This document shows positions 1 to 12,399 of a stretch of DNA of 64,000 nt, piece after piece (position 1 is the first letter of the stretch; each line of letters opens with the position of its first letter). This DNA comes from Desmodesmus armatus (lineage: Eukaryota > Chlorophyta > Chlorophyceae > Sphaeropleales > Scenedesmaceae): positions 1-64,000 of the forward strand of contig VIIQ02000659.1 in assembly GCA_007449985.2 (NCBI GenBank), written 5' to 3'. Made by a program: the position numbers and the translations under genes. The notes beneath the pieces are model-generated. The model made no database searches and was not told the origin of the DNA. It worked only from the letters and a program-made list of their open reading frames with translations.

Positions 1-3000
1 TGGAGGCACCGCAGGCCGGCAAAACAGGTGCAGGACGACGTCATGACAAATTCACAAAACCGGCTGTCACCGGTCCGCTCAGTGGGTCGGAAATGTTTTT
101 CCAGACAGCTGGGGCTGCTATTTTCACCGTGCGTGTCCTGCGCTGACCAAAGCCTCGCAAGCTGTTTCTTTCCTACTGCTCCTACCCCTGTAGTGCCTGG
201 CAGGCCAGCTGGCACTGAGCACAGAGCAGGCCGTTGAAACCGTGAAGTAACAGATGTTTGAATGTCACACTTTGACCAGTGCCGGTGCCTGATCAGGCAT
301 TCTAAGCAGGAGAAACTGGGCAGCACTGCACACTACACACACACTTTTACAAAATTACTGCAGCACAGAGGGGTGCTGCCTTACAAAAACAGATGCATCG
401 ATGTCCTCAACTTTAGTCCCTGTCGAAAACAGACTATGGAATCGTGTGCCACACAGAAGCCAAAGCAAGTCAGGCAGAGCAGCAGAAAGCTGCACAGCAG
501 CATCAAAAAGACAATCAGACCCTCAGCAGGCACGGCCGCAAGCCCAAAAAACAACAGAAATTATTTTCCGAGGCTCAGCTGGCCCTGCCAGAGCCCCAGA
601 AGCTGTAAAAGGCTCTCGGACGCAGAGCGTGGGGAGGGCCATCCGTAATTGCTATAACTCGTCATACAAACACTTTCGCCACGACTTAAGCACAGTTCCT
701 GATAGCCATATGTCTCTAGTTTGTGTGTACGTGCGGGGTGGGAAAACATTTCCGAACCCACTGATCTGGGCGCAGTTGCCATCCGCCGGCCAAATGGACG
801 TGCCACCCTGGCACCATGCACAACTCACTAGGGCAAGACCACACACCACAATTGAGGCTGACTTGTGGCCTGTGCGCGTAGGCACCAACGGCCCCATTTT
901 GGCTCCAATGGCCCCTTGCCCAGAATGGGGTACAGTGACACCAATGTGCGTACAACACAGCAGCAAGCTTTGCTGGCCCCAAAGGCAGTATACATGCAAC
1001 AGTGACAACCTTCAATGCATTTTGCTAGAACAACAAAATCAGGGTCGTTCTGCAAGCTTCACCGCTTGCCCACTGCCCAAGCCACCAACAGATTTTGTAC
1101 AGCACTGCACCCCCCTCCGACAAGGAGGGGCATGCCGTGAACAACCCGACAGCTGCAGATGCTGAGCCACACAACACCAACAAGCTGCAATGGGTGGCGC
1201 CTGATTCGGAAGGCTGCACGCAGCTTGATGTCAATGCGACCTCTGACCCCCCTTTGGGAAGGTCACCTGCAGGTAGCAGCAGCATACGGGACCTCAGTCA
1301 GCAAGGGAGGCTAGAACGGCTGCTCAAGACTGGGTGTGTAGACAGCCTTAGGGCCACACAAACAGTGAGGCATGCCGCCATCGACGGCTGCTGCATGGTT
1401 GAGGACTCAGTCCATGCGGACTTGCAACATAGAGGAGGTGGCACCTGCACTTACTCTGCCAGTTTGGCATGCGTGCAGAGATCTGCTGCGTCTGGCAGGC
1501 ATCTAGTACTGCACATTGCCACCACCCCCATGCTGCAGCTGGCCCGCACAGCTCGTGCAATGCTCTGCTGTTGCACAGCACTTGTACTTGCAAGGGGGTT
1601 GTACATGCATGTGGCCCAACGACTGATGCTGTCCTGCGCGCTAGAGACAGCTGTGCTGGACTTACTTTGGTGGTTCAAAGCAACACCATATTGCAACTGG
1701 TTGCCTGCACATGGCCTTGTCAACACCTCCCAAATGTGAGGCGCTGCTGCGCTTGCATCAACCACCTTGCAGACAGGCAGAAAAACACAGCACCTGATTG
1801 GTACTGGTTGCTGCTGAAATGTGCCGTGCATGCTGCTTCTGTGACAAGAAGGCTCTATAGTGTGCTAGCTAGGGCTGGGGTCTGCAATGCAGCTGCTGCT
1901 GCTGGTGTCACATGCTGCATGTGTCGGCACGTAGAGGCTAGGGACCTGCTGCAAGTCACAAGTCTTCAAGACAGCTGCTGTGTGGCTGCAATCCCGAACC
2001 AGTCAACTTGCAAGTATCTTCTAGCATGTGAATACCGTTCCTGCATGCTTCCTCAATGCCCATTGCTTACCTGCTGGCACACAATTGGCCAACAGCCTGG
2101 AAGGGCCTCGCTGATACTGCACTTGCACTGAAACTCAGCTTCGCCTGATCAGCCCATTTCTGGGACCCCGTACTTCCTCCATATCGTTGCAGACAGGGAC
2201 GGACTCCAGCAACTCCTGTGTGTGCTGCAATAGCACTTGGCTGCCATCTTGCTTGCACTGTTGCCAGCTGTCATGCTCGCCTGCTGCATGCAGCTGTGCT
2301 GGGGCTGTGGGGCTTGCAAAACATTGCCTTTGATATAAGTATCAGATGTGTGCAAACGAGACTGCATTTGCGTTCAACATACAGAAGTGCCCTCTGCTGC
2401 AGCCCAGATCTTGGCACAAACAGCAGAGCAGTATAGTCGCGAAGCACTGCCCAGGCCTCAGATCGCACTCAAACGATGATGATTGATCTTTCCTATGTGA
2501 TGGAGGCACCGCAGAGCCGGCAAAACAGGTGCAGGACGACGTCATGACAAATTCACAAACCGGCTGTCACCGGTCCCGCATCAGTGGGTTCGGAAATGTT
2601 TTTCAGACAGCTGGGGCTGCTATTTTCACCGTGCGTGTCCTGCGCTGACCAAAGCCTCGCAAGCTGTTTCTTTCCTACTGCTCCTACACCCTGTAGTGCC
2701 TGGCAGGCCAGCTGGCACTGAGCACAGAGCAGGCCGTTGAAACCGTTGAAGTAACAGATGTTTGAATGTCACACTTTGACCAGTGCCGGTGCCTGATCAG
2801 GCATTCTAAGCAGGAGAAACTGGGCAGCACTGCCACACTACACACACACTTTTACAAAATTACTGCAGCACAGAGGGGTGCTGCCTTACAAAAACAGATG
2901 CATCGATGTCCTCAACTTTTCCCTGTCGAAAACAGACTATGGAATCGTGTGGCACACAGAAGCCAAAGCAAGTCAGGCAGAGCAGCAGAAGCTGCACAGC

Positions 3001-6000
3001 AGCATCAAAAGACAATCAGACCCTCAGCAGGCACGGCCGCAAGCCCAAAAACAACAGAAATTATTTTCCGAGGCTCAGCTGGCCCTGCCAGAGCCCCAGA
3101 AGCTGTAAAAGCTCTCGGACGCAGAGCGTGGGAGGGCCATCCGTAATTGCTATAACTCGTCATACAAACACTTTCGCCACGACTTAAGCACAGTTCCTGA
3201 TAGCCATATGTCTCTAGTTTTGTGTGTACGTGCGGGGTGGGAAAACATTTCGAACCCACTGATCTGGGCGCAGTTGCCATCCGCCGGCCAAATGGACGTG
3301 CCACCCTGGCACCATGCACAACTCACTAGGGCAAGACCACACACCACAATTGAGGCTGACTTGTGGCCTGTGCGCGTAGGCACCAACGGCCCCATTTTGG
3401 CTCCAATGGCCCCTTGCCCAGAATGGGGTACAGTGACACCAATGTGCGTACAACACAGCAGCAAGCTTGCTGGCCCCAAGGCAGTATACATGCAACAGTG
3501 ACAACCTTCAATGCATTTTGCTAGAACAACAAAATCAGGTCGTTCTGCAAGCTTCACCGCTTGCCCACTGCCCAAGCCACCAACAGATTTTGTACAGCAC
3601 TGCACCCCCTCCGACAAGGAGGGGCATGCACGTGAACAACCCGACAGCTGCAGATGCTGAGCCACACAACACCAACAAGCTGCAATGGGTGGCGCCTGAT
3701 TCGGAAGGCTGCACGCAGCTTGATGTCAATGCGACCTCTGACCCCCCTTTGGGAAGGTCACCTGCAGGTAGCAGCAGCATACGGCCTCAGTCAGCAAGGG
3801 AGGCTAGAACGGCTGCTCAAGACTGGGTGTGTAGACAGCCTTAGGGCCACACAAACAGTGAGGCATGCCGCCATCGACGGCTGCTGCATGGTTGAGGACT
3901 CAGTCCATGCGGACTTGCAACATAGAGGAGGTGGCACCTGCACTTACTCTGCCAGTTTGGCATGCGTGCAGAGCTCTGCTGCTGTCTGGCAGGCATCTAG
4001 TACTGCACATTGCCACCACCCCATGCTGCAGCTGGCCCGCACAGCTCGTGCAATGCTCTGCTGTTGCACAGCACTTGTACTTGCAAGGGGGGTTGTACAT
4101 GCATGTGGCCCAACGACTGATGCTGTCCTGCGCGCTAGAGACAGCTGTGCTGGACTTACTTTGTGGTTCAAAGCAACACCATATTGCAACTGGTTGCCTG
4201 CACATGGCCTTGTCAACACCTCCCAAATGTGAGGCGCTGCTGCGCTTGCATCAACCACCTTGCAGACAGGCAGAAAAACACAGCCACCTGATTGGTACTG
4301 TTGCTGCTGAAATGTGCCGTGCATGCTGCTTCTGTGACAAGAAGGCTCTATAGTGTGCTAGCTAGGGCTGGGGTCTGCAATGCAGCTGCTGCTGCTGGTG
4401 TCACATGCTGCATGTGTCGGCACGTAGAGGCTAGGGACCTGCTGCAAGTCACAAGTCTTCAAGACAGCTGCTGTGTGGCTGCAATCCCGAACCAGTCAAC
4501 TTGCAAGTATCTTCTAGCATGTGAATACCGTTCCTGCATGCTTCCTCAATGCCCATTGCTTACCTGCTGGCACACAATTGGCCAACAGCCTGGAAGGGCC
4601 TCGCTGATACTGCACTTGCACTGAAACTCAGCTTCGCCTGATCAGCCCATTTCTGGGACCCCGTACTTCCTCCATATCGTTGCAGACAGGTGACGGACTC
4701 CAGCAACTCCTGTGTGTGCTGCAATAGCACTTGGCTGCCATCTTGCTTGCACTGTTGCCAGCTGTCATGCTCGCCTGCTGCATGCAGCTGTGCTGGGGCT
4801 GTGGGGCTTGCAAAACATTGCCTTTGATATAAGTATCAGATGTGTGCAAACGAGACTGCATTTGCGTTCAACATACAGAAGTGCCCTCTGCTGCAGCCCA
4901 GATCTTGGCACAAACAGCAGAGCAGTATAGTCGCGAAGCACTGCCCAGGCCTCAGATCGCACTCAAACGATGATGATTGATCTTTCCTATGTGATGGAGG
5001 CACCGCAGAGCCGGCAAAACAGGTGCAGGACGACGTCATGACAAATTCACAAACCGGCTGTCACCGGTCCCGCATCAGTGGGTTCGGAATGTTTTTCCAG
5101 ACAGCTGGGGCTGCTATTTTCACCGTGCGTGTCCTGCGCTGACCAAAGCCTCGCAAGCTGTTTCTTTCCTACTGCTCCTACACCCTGTAGTGCCTGGCAG
5201 GCCAGCTGGCACTGAGCACAGAGCAGGCCGTTGAAACCGTTGAAGTAACAGATGTTTGAATGTCACACTTTGACCAGTGCCGGTGCCTGATCAGGCATTC
5301 TAAGCAGGAGAAACTGGGCAGCACTGCACACTACACACACACTTTTACAAAATTACTGCAGCACAGAGGGGTGCTGCCTTACAAAAACAGATGCATCGAT
5401 GTCCTCAACTTTAGTCCCTGTCGAAAACAGACTATGGAATCGTGTGGCACACAGAAGCCAAAGCAAGTCAGGCAGAGCAGCAGAAAGCTGCACAGCAGCA
5501 TCAAAAAGACAATCAGACCCTCAGCAGGCACGGCCGCAAGCCCAAAAAACAACAGAAATTATTTTCCGAGGCTCAGCTGGCCCTGCCAGAGCCCCAGAAG
5601 CTGTAAAAGGCTCTCGGACGCAGAGCGTGGGGAGGGCCATCCGTAAATTGCTATAACTCGTCATACAAACACTTTCGCCACGACTTAAGCACAGTTCCTG
5701 ATAGCCATATGTCTCTAGTTTGTGTGTACGTGCGGGGGTGGGAAAACATTTCCGAACCCACTGATCTGGGCGCAGTTGCCATCCGCCGGCCAAATGGACG
5801 TGCCACCCTGGCACCATGCACAACTCACTAGGGCAAGACCACACACCACAATTGAGGCTGACTTGTGGCCTGTGCGCGTAGGCACCAACGGCCCCATTTT
5901 GGCTCCAATGGCCCCTTGCCCAGAATGGGGTACAGTGACACCAATGTGCGTACAACACAGCAGCAAGCTTTGCTGGCCCCAAAGGCAGTATACATGCAAC

Positions 6001-9000
6001 AGTGACAACCTTCAATGCATTTTGCTAGAACAACAAAATCAGGGTCGTTCTGCAAGCTTCACCGCTTGCCCACTGCCCAAGCCACCAACAGATTTTGTAC
6101 AGCACTGCACCCCCTCCGACAAGGAGGGGCATGCACGTGAACAACCCGACAGCTGCAGATGCTGAGCCACACAACACCAACAAGCTGCAATGGGTGGCGC
6201 CTGATTCGGAAGGCTGCACGCAGCTTGATGTCAATGCGACCTCTGACCCCCCTTTGGGAAGGTCACCTGCAGGTAGCAGCAGCATACGGGACCTCAGTCA
6301 GCAAGGGAGGCTAGAACGGCTGCTCAAGACTGGGTGTGTAGACAGCCTTAGGGCCACACAAACAGTGAGGCATGCCGCCATCGACGGCTGCTGCATGGTT
6401 GAGGACTCAGTCCATGCGGACTTGCAACATAGAGGAGGTGGCACCTGCACTTACTCTGCCAGTTTGGCATGCATGCAGAGATCTGCTGCGTCTGGCAGGC
6501 ATCTAGTACTGCACATTGCCACCACCCCATGCTGCAGCTGGCCCGCACAGCTCGTGCAATGCTCTGCTGTTGCACAGCACTTGTACTTGCAAGGGGGGTT
6601 GTACATGCATGTGGCCCAACGACTGATGCTGTCCTGCGCGCTAGAGACAGCTGTGCTGGACTTACTTTGTGGTTCAAAGCAACACCATATTGCAACTGGT
6701 TGCCTGCACATGGCCTTGTCAACACCTCCCAAATGTGAGGCGCTGCTGCGCTTGCATCAACCACCTTGCAGACAGGCAGAAAAACACAGCCACCTGATTG
6801 GTACTGGTTGCTGCTGAAATGTGCCGTGCATGCTGCTTCTGTGACAAGAAGGCTCTATAGTGTGCTAGCTAGGGCTGGGGTCTGCAATGCAGCTGCTGCT
6901 GCTGGTGTCACATGCTGCATGTGTCGGCACGTAGAGGCTAGGGACCTGCTGCAAGTCACAAGTCTTCAAGACAGCTGCTGTGTGGCTGCAATCCCGAACC
7001 AGTCAACTTGCAAGTATCTTCTAGCATGTGAATACCGTTCCTGCATGCTTCCTCAATGCCCATTGCTTACCTGCTGGCACACAATTGGCCAACAGCCTGG
7101 AAGGGCCTCGCTGATACTGCACTTGCACTGAAACTCAGCTTCGCCTGATCAGCCCATTTCTGGGACCCCGTACTTCCTCCATATCGTTGCAGACAGGTGA
7201 CGGACTCCAGCAACTCCTGTGTGTGCTGCAATAGCACTTGGCTGCCATCTTGCTTGCACTGTTGCCAGCTGTCATGCTCGCCTGCTGCATGCAGCTGTGC
7301 TGGGGCTGTGGGGCTTGCAAAACATTGCCTTTGATATAAGTATCAGATGTGTGCAAACGAGACTGCATTTGCGTTCAACATACAGAAGTGCCCTCTGCTG
7401 CAGCCCAGATCTTGGCACAAACAGCAGAGCAGTATAGTCGCGAAGCACTGCCCAGGCCTCAGATCGCACTCAAACGATGATGATTGATCTTTCCTATGTG
7501 ATGGAGGCACCGCAGAGCCGGCAAAACAGGTGCAGGACGACGTCATGACAAATTCACAAACCGGCTGTCACCGGTCCCGCATCAGTGGGTTCGGAAATGT
7601 TTTTCCAGACAGCTGGGGCTGCTATTTTCACCGTGCGTGTCCTGCGCTGACCAAAGCCTCGCAAGCTGTTTCTTTCCTACTGCTCCTACACCCTGTAGTG
7701 CCTGGCAGGCCAGCTGGCACTGAGCACAGAGCAGGCCGTTGAAACCGTTGAAGTAACAGATGTTTGAATGTCACACTTTGACCAGTGCCGGTGCCTGATC
7801 AGGCATTCTAAGCAGGAGAAACTGGGCAGCACTGCACACTACACACACACTTTTACAAAATTACTGCAGCACAGAGGGGTGCTGCCTTACAAAAACAGAT
7901 GCATCGATGTCCTCAACTTTAGTCCCTGTCGAAAACAGACTATGGAATCGTGTGGCACACAGAAGCCAAAGCAAGTCAGGCAGAGCAGCAGAAAGCTGCA
8001 CAGCAGCATCAAAAAGACAATCAGACCCTCAGCAGGCACGGCCGCAAGCCCAAAAAACAACAGAAATTATTTTCCGAGGCTCAGCTGGCCCTGCCAGAGC
8101 CCCAGAAGCTGTAAAAGGCTCTCGGACGCAGAGCGTGGGGAGGGCCATCCGTAAATTGCTATAACTCGTCATACAAACACTTTCGCCACGACTTAAGCAC
8201 AGTTCCTGATAGCCATATGTCTCTAGTTTGTGTGTACGTGCGGGGGTGGGAAAACATTTCCGAACCCACTGATCTGGGCGCAGTTGCCATCCGCCGCCAA
8301 ATGGACGTGCCACCCTGGCACCATGCACAACTCACTAGGGCAAGACCACACACCACAATTGAGGCTGACTTGTGGCCTGTGCGCGTAGGCACCAACGGCC
8401 CCATTTTGGCTCCAATGGCCCCTTGCCCAGAATGGGGTACAGTGACACCAATGTGCGTACAACACAGCAGCAAGCTTTGCTGGCCCCAAAGGCAGTATAC
8501 ATGCAACAGTGACAACCTTCAATGCATTTTGCTAGAACAACAAAATCAGGGTCGTTCTGCAAGCTTCACCGCTTGCCCACTGCCCAAGCCACCAACAGAT
8601 TTTGTACAGCACTGCACCCCCTCCGACAAGGAGGGGCATGCACGTGAACAACCCGACAGCTGCAGATGCTGAGCCACACAACACCAACAAGCTGCAATGG
8701 GTGGCGCCTGATTCGGAAGGCTGCACGCAGCTTGATGTCAATGCGACCTCTGACCCCCCTTTGGGAAGGTCACCTGCAGGTAGCAGCAGCATACGGGACC
8801 TCAGTCAGCAAGGGAGGCTAGAACGGCTGCTCAAGACTGGGTGTGTAGACAGCCTTAGGGCCACACAAACAGTGAGGCATGCCGCCATCGACGGCTGCTG
8901 CATGGTTGAGGACTCAGTCCATGCGGACTTGCAACATAGAGGAGGTGGCACCTGCACTTACTCTGCCAGTTTGGCATGCGTGCAGAGATCTGCTGCGTCT

Positions 9001-10008
9001 GGCAGGCATCTAGTACTGCACATTGCCACCACCCCATGCTGCAGCTGGCCCGCACAGCTCGTGCAATGCTCTGCTGTTGCACAGCACTTGTACTTGCAAG
9101 GGGGGTTGTACATGCATGTGGCCCAACGACTGATGCTGTCCTGCGCGCTAGAGACAGCTGTGCTGGACTTACTTTGTGGTTCAAAGCAACACCATATTGC
9201 AACTGGTTGCCTGCACATGGCCTTGTCAACACCTCCCAAATGTGAGGCGCTGCTGCGCTTGCATCAACCACCTTGCAGACAGGCAGAAAAACACAGCCAC
9301 CTGATTGGTACTGGTTGCTGCTGAAATGTGCCGTGCATGCTGCTTCTGTGACAAGAAGGCTCTATAGTGTGCTAGCTAGGGCTGGGGTCTGCAATGCAGC
9401 TGCTGCTGCTGGTGTCACATGCTGCATGTGTCGGCACGTAGAGGCTAGGGACCTGCTGCAAGTCACAAGTCTTCAAGACAGCTGCTGTGTGGCTGCAATC
9501 CCGAACCAGTCAACTTGCAAGTATCTTCTAGCATGTGAATACCGTTCCTGCATGCTTCCTCAATGCCCATTGCTTACCTGCTGGCACACAATTGGCCAAC
9601 AGCCTGGAAGGGCCTCGCTGATACTGCACTTGCACTGAAACTCAGCTTCGCCTGATCAGCCCATTTCTGGGACCCCGTACTTCCTCCATATCGTTGCAGA
9701 CAGGTGACGGACTCCAGCAACTCCTGTGTGTGCTGCAATAGCACTTGGCTGCCATCTTGCTTGCACTGTTGCCAGCTGTCATGCTCGCCTGCTGCATGCA
9801 GCTGTGCTGGGGCTGTGGGGCTTGCAAAACATTGCCTTTGATATAAGTATCAGATGTGTGCAAACGAGACTGCATTTGCGTTCAACATACAGAAGTGCCC
9901 TCTGCTGCAGCCCAGATCTTGGCACAAACAGCAGAGCAGTATAGTCGCGAAGCACTGCCCAGGCCTCAGATCGCACTCAAACGATGATGATTGATCTTTC
10001 CTATGTGA
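1..10008. repeat. 2.5-kb tandem satellite array, four full units
   Basis: Four head-to-tail copies lie at 1-2500, 2501-4994, 4995-7501 and 7502-10008, aligned on the shared start TGGAGGCACCGCAG. The array is open at the left edge. Units 3 and 4 differ at only a few positions; units 1 and 2 carry many extra single-base indels, mostly in homopolymers. Each unit has many open frames on both strands (up to about 250 codons), but the frames shift between units, lack a recognisable domain and show no convincing start or splice context, so I treat them as non-coding. No rRNA, tRNA or telomere-like motif was seen in the unit. It could be subtelomeric, pericentromeric or simply intergenic; the window does not decide. 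Confidence 0.97.
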
Positions 10009-10778
10009 TGGAGGCACCGCAGAGCCGGCAAAACAGGTGCAGGACGACGTCATGACAAATTCACAAACCGGCTGTCACCGGTCCCGCATCAGTGGGTTCG
10101 GAAATGTTTTTCCAGACAGCTGGGGCTGCTATTTTCACCGTGCGTGTCCTGCGCTGACCAAAGCCTCGCAAGCTGTTTCTTTCCTACTGCTCCTACACCC
10201 TGTAGTGCCTGGCAGGCCAGCTGGCACTGAGCACAGAGCAGGCCGTTGAAACCGTTGAAGTAACAGATGTTTGAATGTCACACTTTGACCAGTGCCGGTG
10301 CCTGATCAGGCATTCTAAGCAGGAGAAACTGGGCAGCACTGCACACTACACACACACTTTTACAAAATTACTGCAGCACAGAGGGGTGCTGCCTTACAAA
10401 AACAGATGCATCGATGTCCTCAACTTTAGTCCCTGTCGAAAACAGACTATGGAATCGTGTGGCACACAGAAGCCAAAGCAAGTCAGGCAGAGCAGCAGAA
10501 AGCTGCACAGCAGCATCAAAAAGACAATCAGACCCTCAGCAGGCACGGCCGCAAGCCCAAAAAACAACAGAAATTATTTTCCGAGGCTCAGCTGGCCCTG
10601 CCAGAGCCCCAGAAGCTGTAAAAGGCTCTCGGACGCAGAGCGTGGGGAGGGCCATCCGTAAATTGCTATAACTCGTCATACAAACACTTTCGCCACGACT
10701 TAAGCACAGTTCCTGATAGCCATATGTCTCTAGTTTGTGTGTACGTGCGGGGGTGGGAAAACATTTCCGAACCCACTG
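10009..10778. repeat. Truncated fifth satellite unit
   Basis: This matches the first ~770 bases of the 2.5-kb unit and then stops after CGAACCCACTG. From the next bases (CATCCCTAGGG) the sequence is instead homologous to 30,721 onward. One shared G is the only overlap at the junction, so the satellite ends in a sharp breakpoint rather than by gradual decay. Confidence 0.95.
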
Positions 10779-11734
10779 CATCCCTAGGGCCAGTCAATGT
10801 CAGGTAGAAGGGACCTGCAACGCACAGCAGCAGTTGTGGATAAGCGGCAGGGTGAAAGGTTGAAAGAAGGCCTAGCGCAGACATGGTGTGAGCCTGCCAG
10901 GCTTGAACATAGCTGCGCGCACGTTCACAACGGGCTGACGCGTGACACCAGCGCCCTGACATACTAGCGCCAACCACAAGTCTGCAGCATGCTGTGCAAA
11001 TCAGTCATGCGCAATGACCTGGCGTTGCGCCTGCTGGCCAGCTGGCATGTTGCATTCATGCTGCTCTGCTGCGCAGCATGCTGCCACAGCATAATCACTG
11101 ACCGGGTGGTGAGCTGCAAGGAAAGCACTGAATTTGAAATTGATTTGGGTGCACTTCTGATAATGCCATACCCACATTATTCATTGGCTGACGATCAGGG
11201 TCCATGTGCAGGCAGGCACATATGCAATCCCAACAATCTCTGACACTGTGGTCAACTCATTTGACCATAGGCATCCTTTACCCACCCACTTTGACAAAGC
11301 CAATCCAGCAGAGCAGCAGCCTCACTCACCTTCCTGCACAGGTGCCTTCTGCCCAAAGTAGATGGCCAGCACCAGGATGAGCACCAGGGCACTGACCAGA
11401 GACATGATGACACAGGCCCACCAGGCTTTGTTCTCCTGGGGCGGAAGCTTCTTGCGACGCTTGAGCAGGTACTCTCCATCCTTGCCACTCCTCAGGCCTG
11501 CTGCCACACCAACCCACCAGCAGGGAGGGCAGACCCAGCCCACCAGGAACAGCAGCCAGAGGCCCTTTGCAGACCAGCCACAGCCAGGGCCGTGTCTTCC
11601 ACAACAACATCGGTTTCAGCAGCTTCTGGGTTCAATTCAGACTGATTGAGGGTAGCAGGAGCCTTGGTGCCATTCTTGCCCTTCTGCCCTCGAAGCAGGT
11701 TGACCTGGACCCCTCCATCAGCAGAGTTGGCCAT
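10779..11734 (-). pseudogene. Broken duplicate of the 5' end of the TSP1/Sushi membrane gene
   Basis: This is a minus-strand copy of exons 1 and 2 of the gene at 25,095-31,625. Exon 1 (11,734-11,340) starts MANSADGGVQVNL and keeps both hydrophobic segments, including the CPPCWW core and the AIYFGQKAPVQE tail, and its GTGAGT donor. A one-base deletion near 11,590 (relative to GACACGGCTCCTGG in the intact gene) puts the first third out of frame with the membrane part. Exon 2 begins at 10,814 after TGCAG and reads GPFYLTLTGPRDA, then runs into satellite DNA at 10,778. With a frameshift and no downstream exons it cannot make the full protein. The single-base deletion could be an assembly error, but the truncation is structural. 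Confidence 0.9.
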
Positions 11735-12399
11735 GCCCGCTCTTCAACGGGCTTTCGTAAGCCAAAATGTGCAATGAACACGTGTTTGCATGAACTAAGT
11801 CAGTACGAAGGGCAGCCAGCTGCAGGTTCGAGCTCCGCAATGTTGTGCGATCACAATCTGGTGCTGCATTTGAAATCCTAGAGCTGCAGCCGGCTCCTCG
11901 GCGTCTTACAGTAGTCATACTTGCGTAAGATCCTATATGCAGTTAGATTGTAACCCGTACAGGCTCACCTGACGCAATCAGGCAGTTTGACCGTAGCAGC
12001 TGGCGCCACGAAGCGCTCGTGGAGCCCGATGCAGATCAGTGTTATTGCAGCGAAGCACAGCTGCCAGCACTGCCAAAGCTTAGTGAATCTGGTCTGAGCA
12101 GGCCTGTCTATGTGCCCAGGAAGCGGGCGTACTTCGACGTAACCTACCACGTGGTGCACCAATATGCCTGAACCTCGGCAAGCTCTGCAACCCAGACACG
12201 TAGCGTTGCAAAAGCTGTATACAGTCATCAAAGGCCTTGAGCACCCCGTACGTGTCCCCCCAACTTGGAATCCAGCTGGTGGTCATGATCTACAGCAGCA
12301 GCTTGCCTGTACTCTGCTATCGTGGCCTCTAATCTGTTATCGTTGCCTGTATACTGCTTGTGTCTGTTGCGTTTATCAAAGCTCGGTACTGTGGTACGA
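11735..12399. other. Duplicated intergenic spacer, no gene
   Basis: This stretch follows the same order as 31,626-32,300 (for example CGCTCACCTGACGC and GGCGCCACGAAGCGCT occur in both), so it is the upstream/intergenic part of the segmental duplication. It is clearly more diverged than the exon copies. I see no coding region or RNA gene in it. Confidence 0.6.

Noticed and set aside
262..2131. Long open frames (up to 254 codons) in each satellite unit as genes
   Set aside because: Frames change between units through single-base indels, occur on both strands at the same place, and show no domain, start context or splice structure.
11822..11840. GGTTCGAGCTCC as a tRNA B box
   Set aside because: It has an extra base relative to GGTTCGANYCC, and no acceptor stem or anticodon arm could be placed around it.
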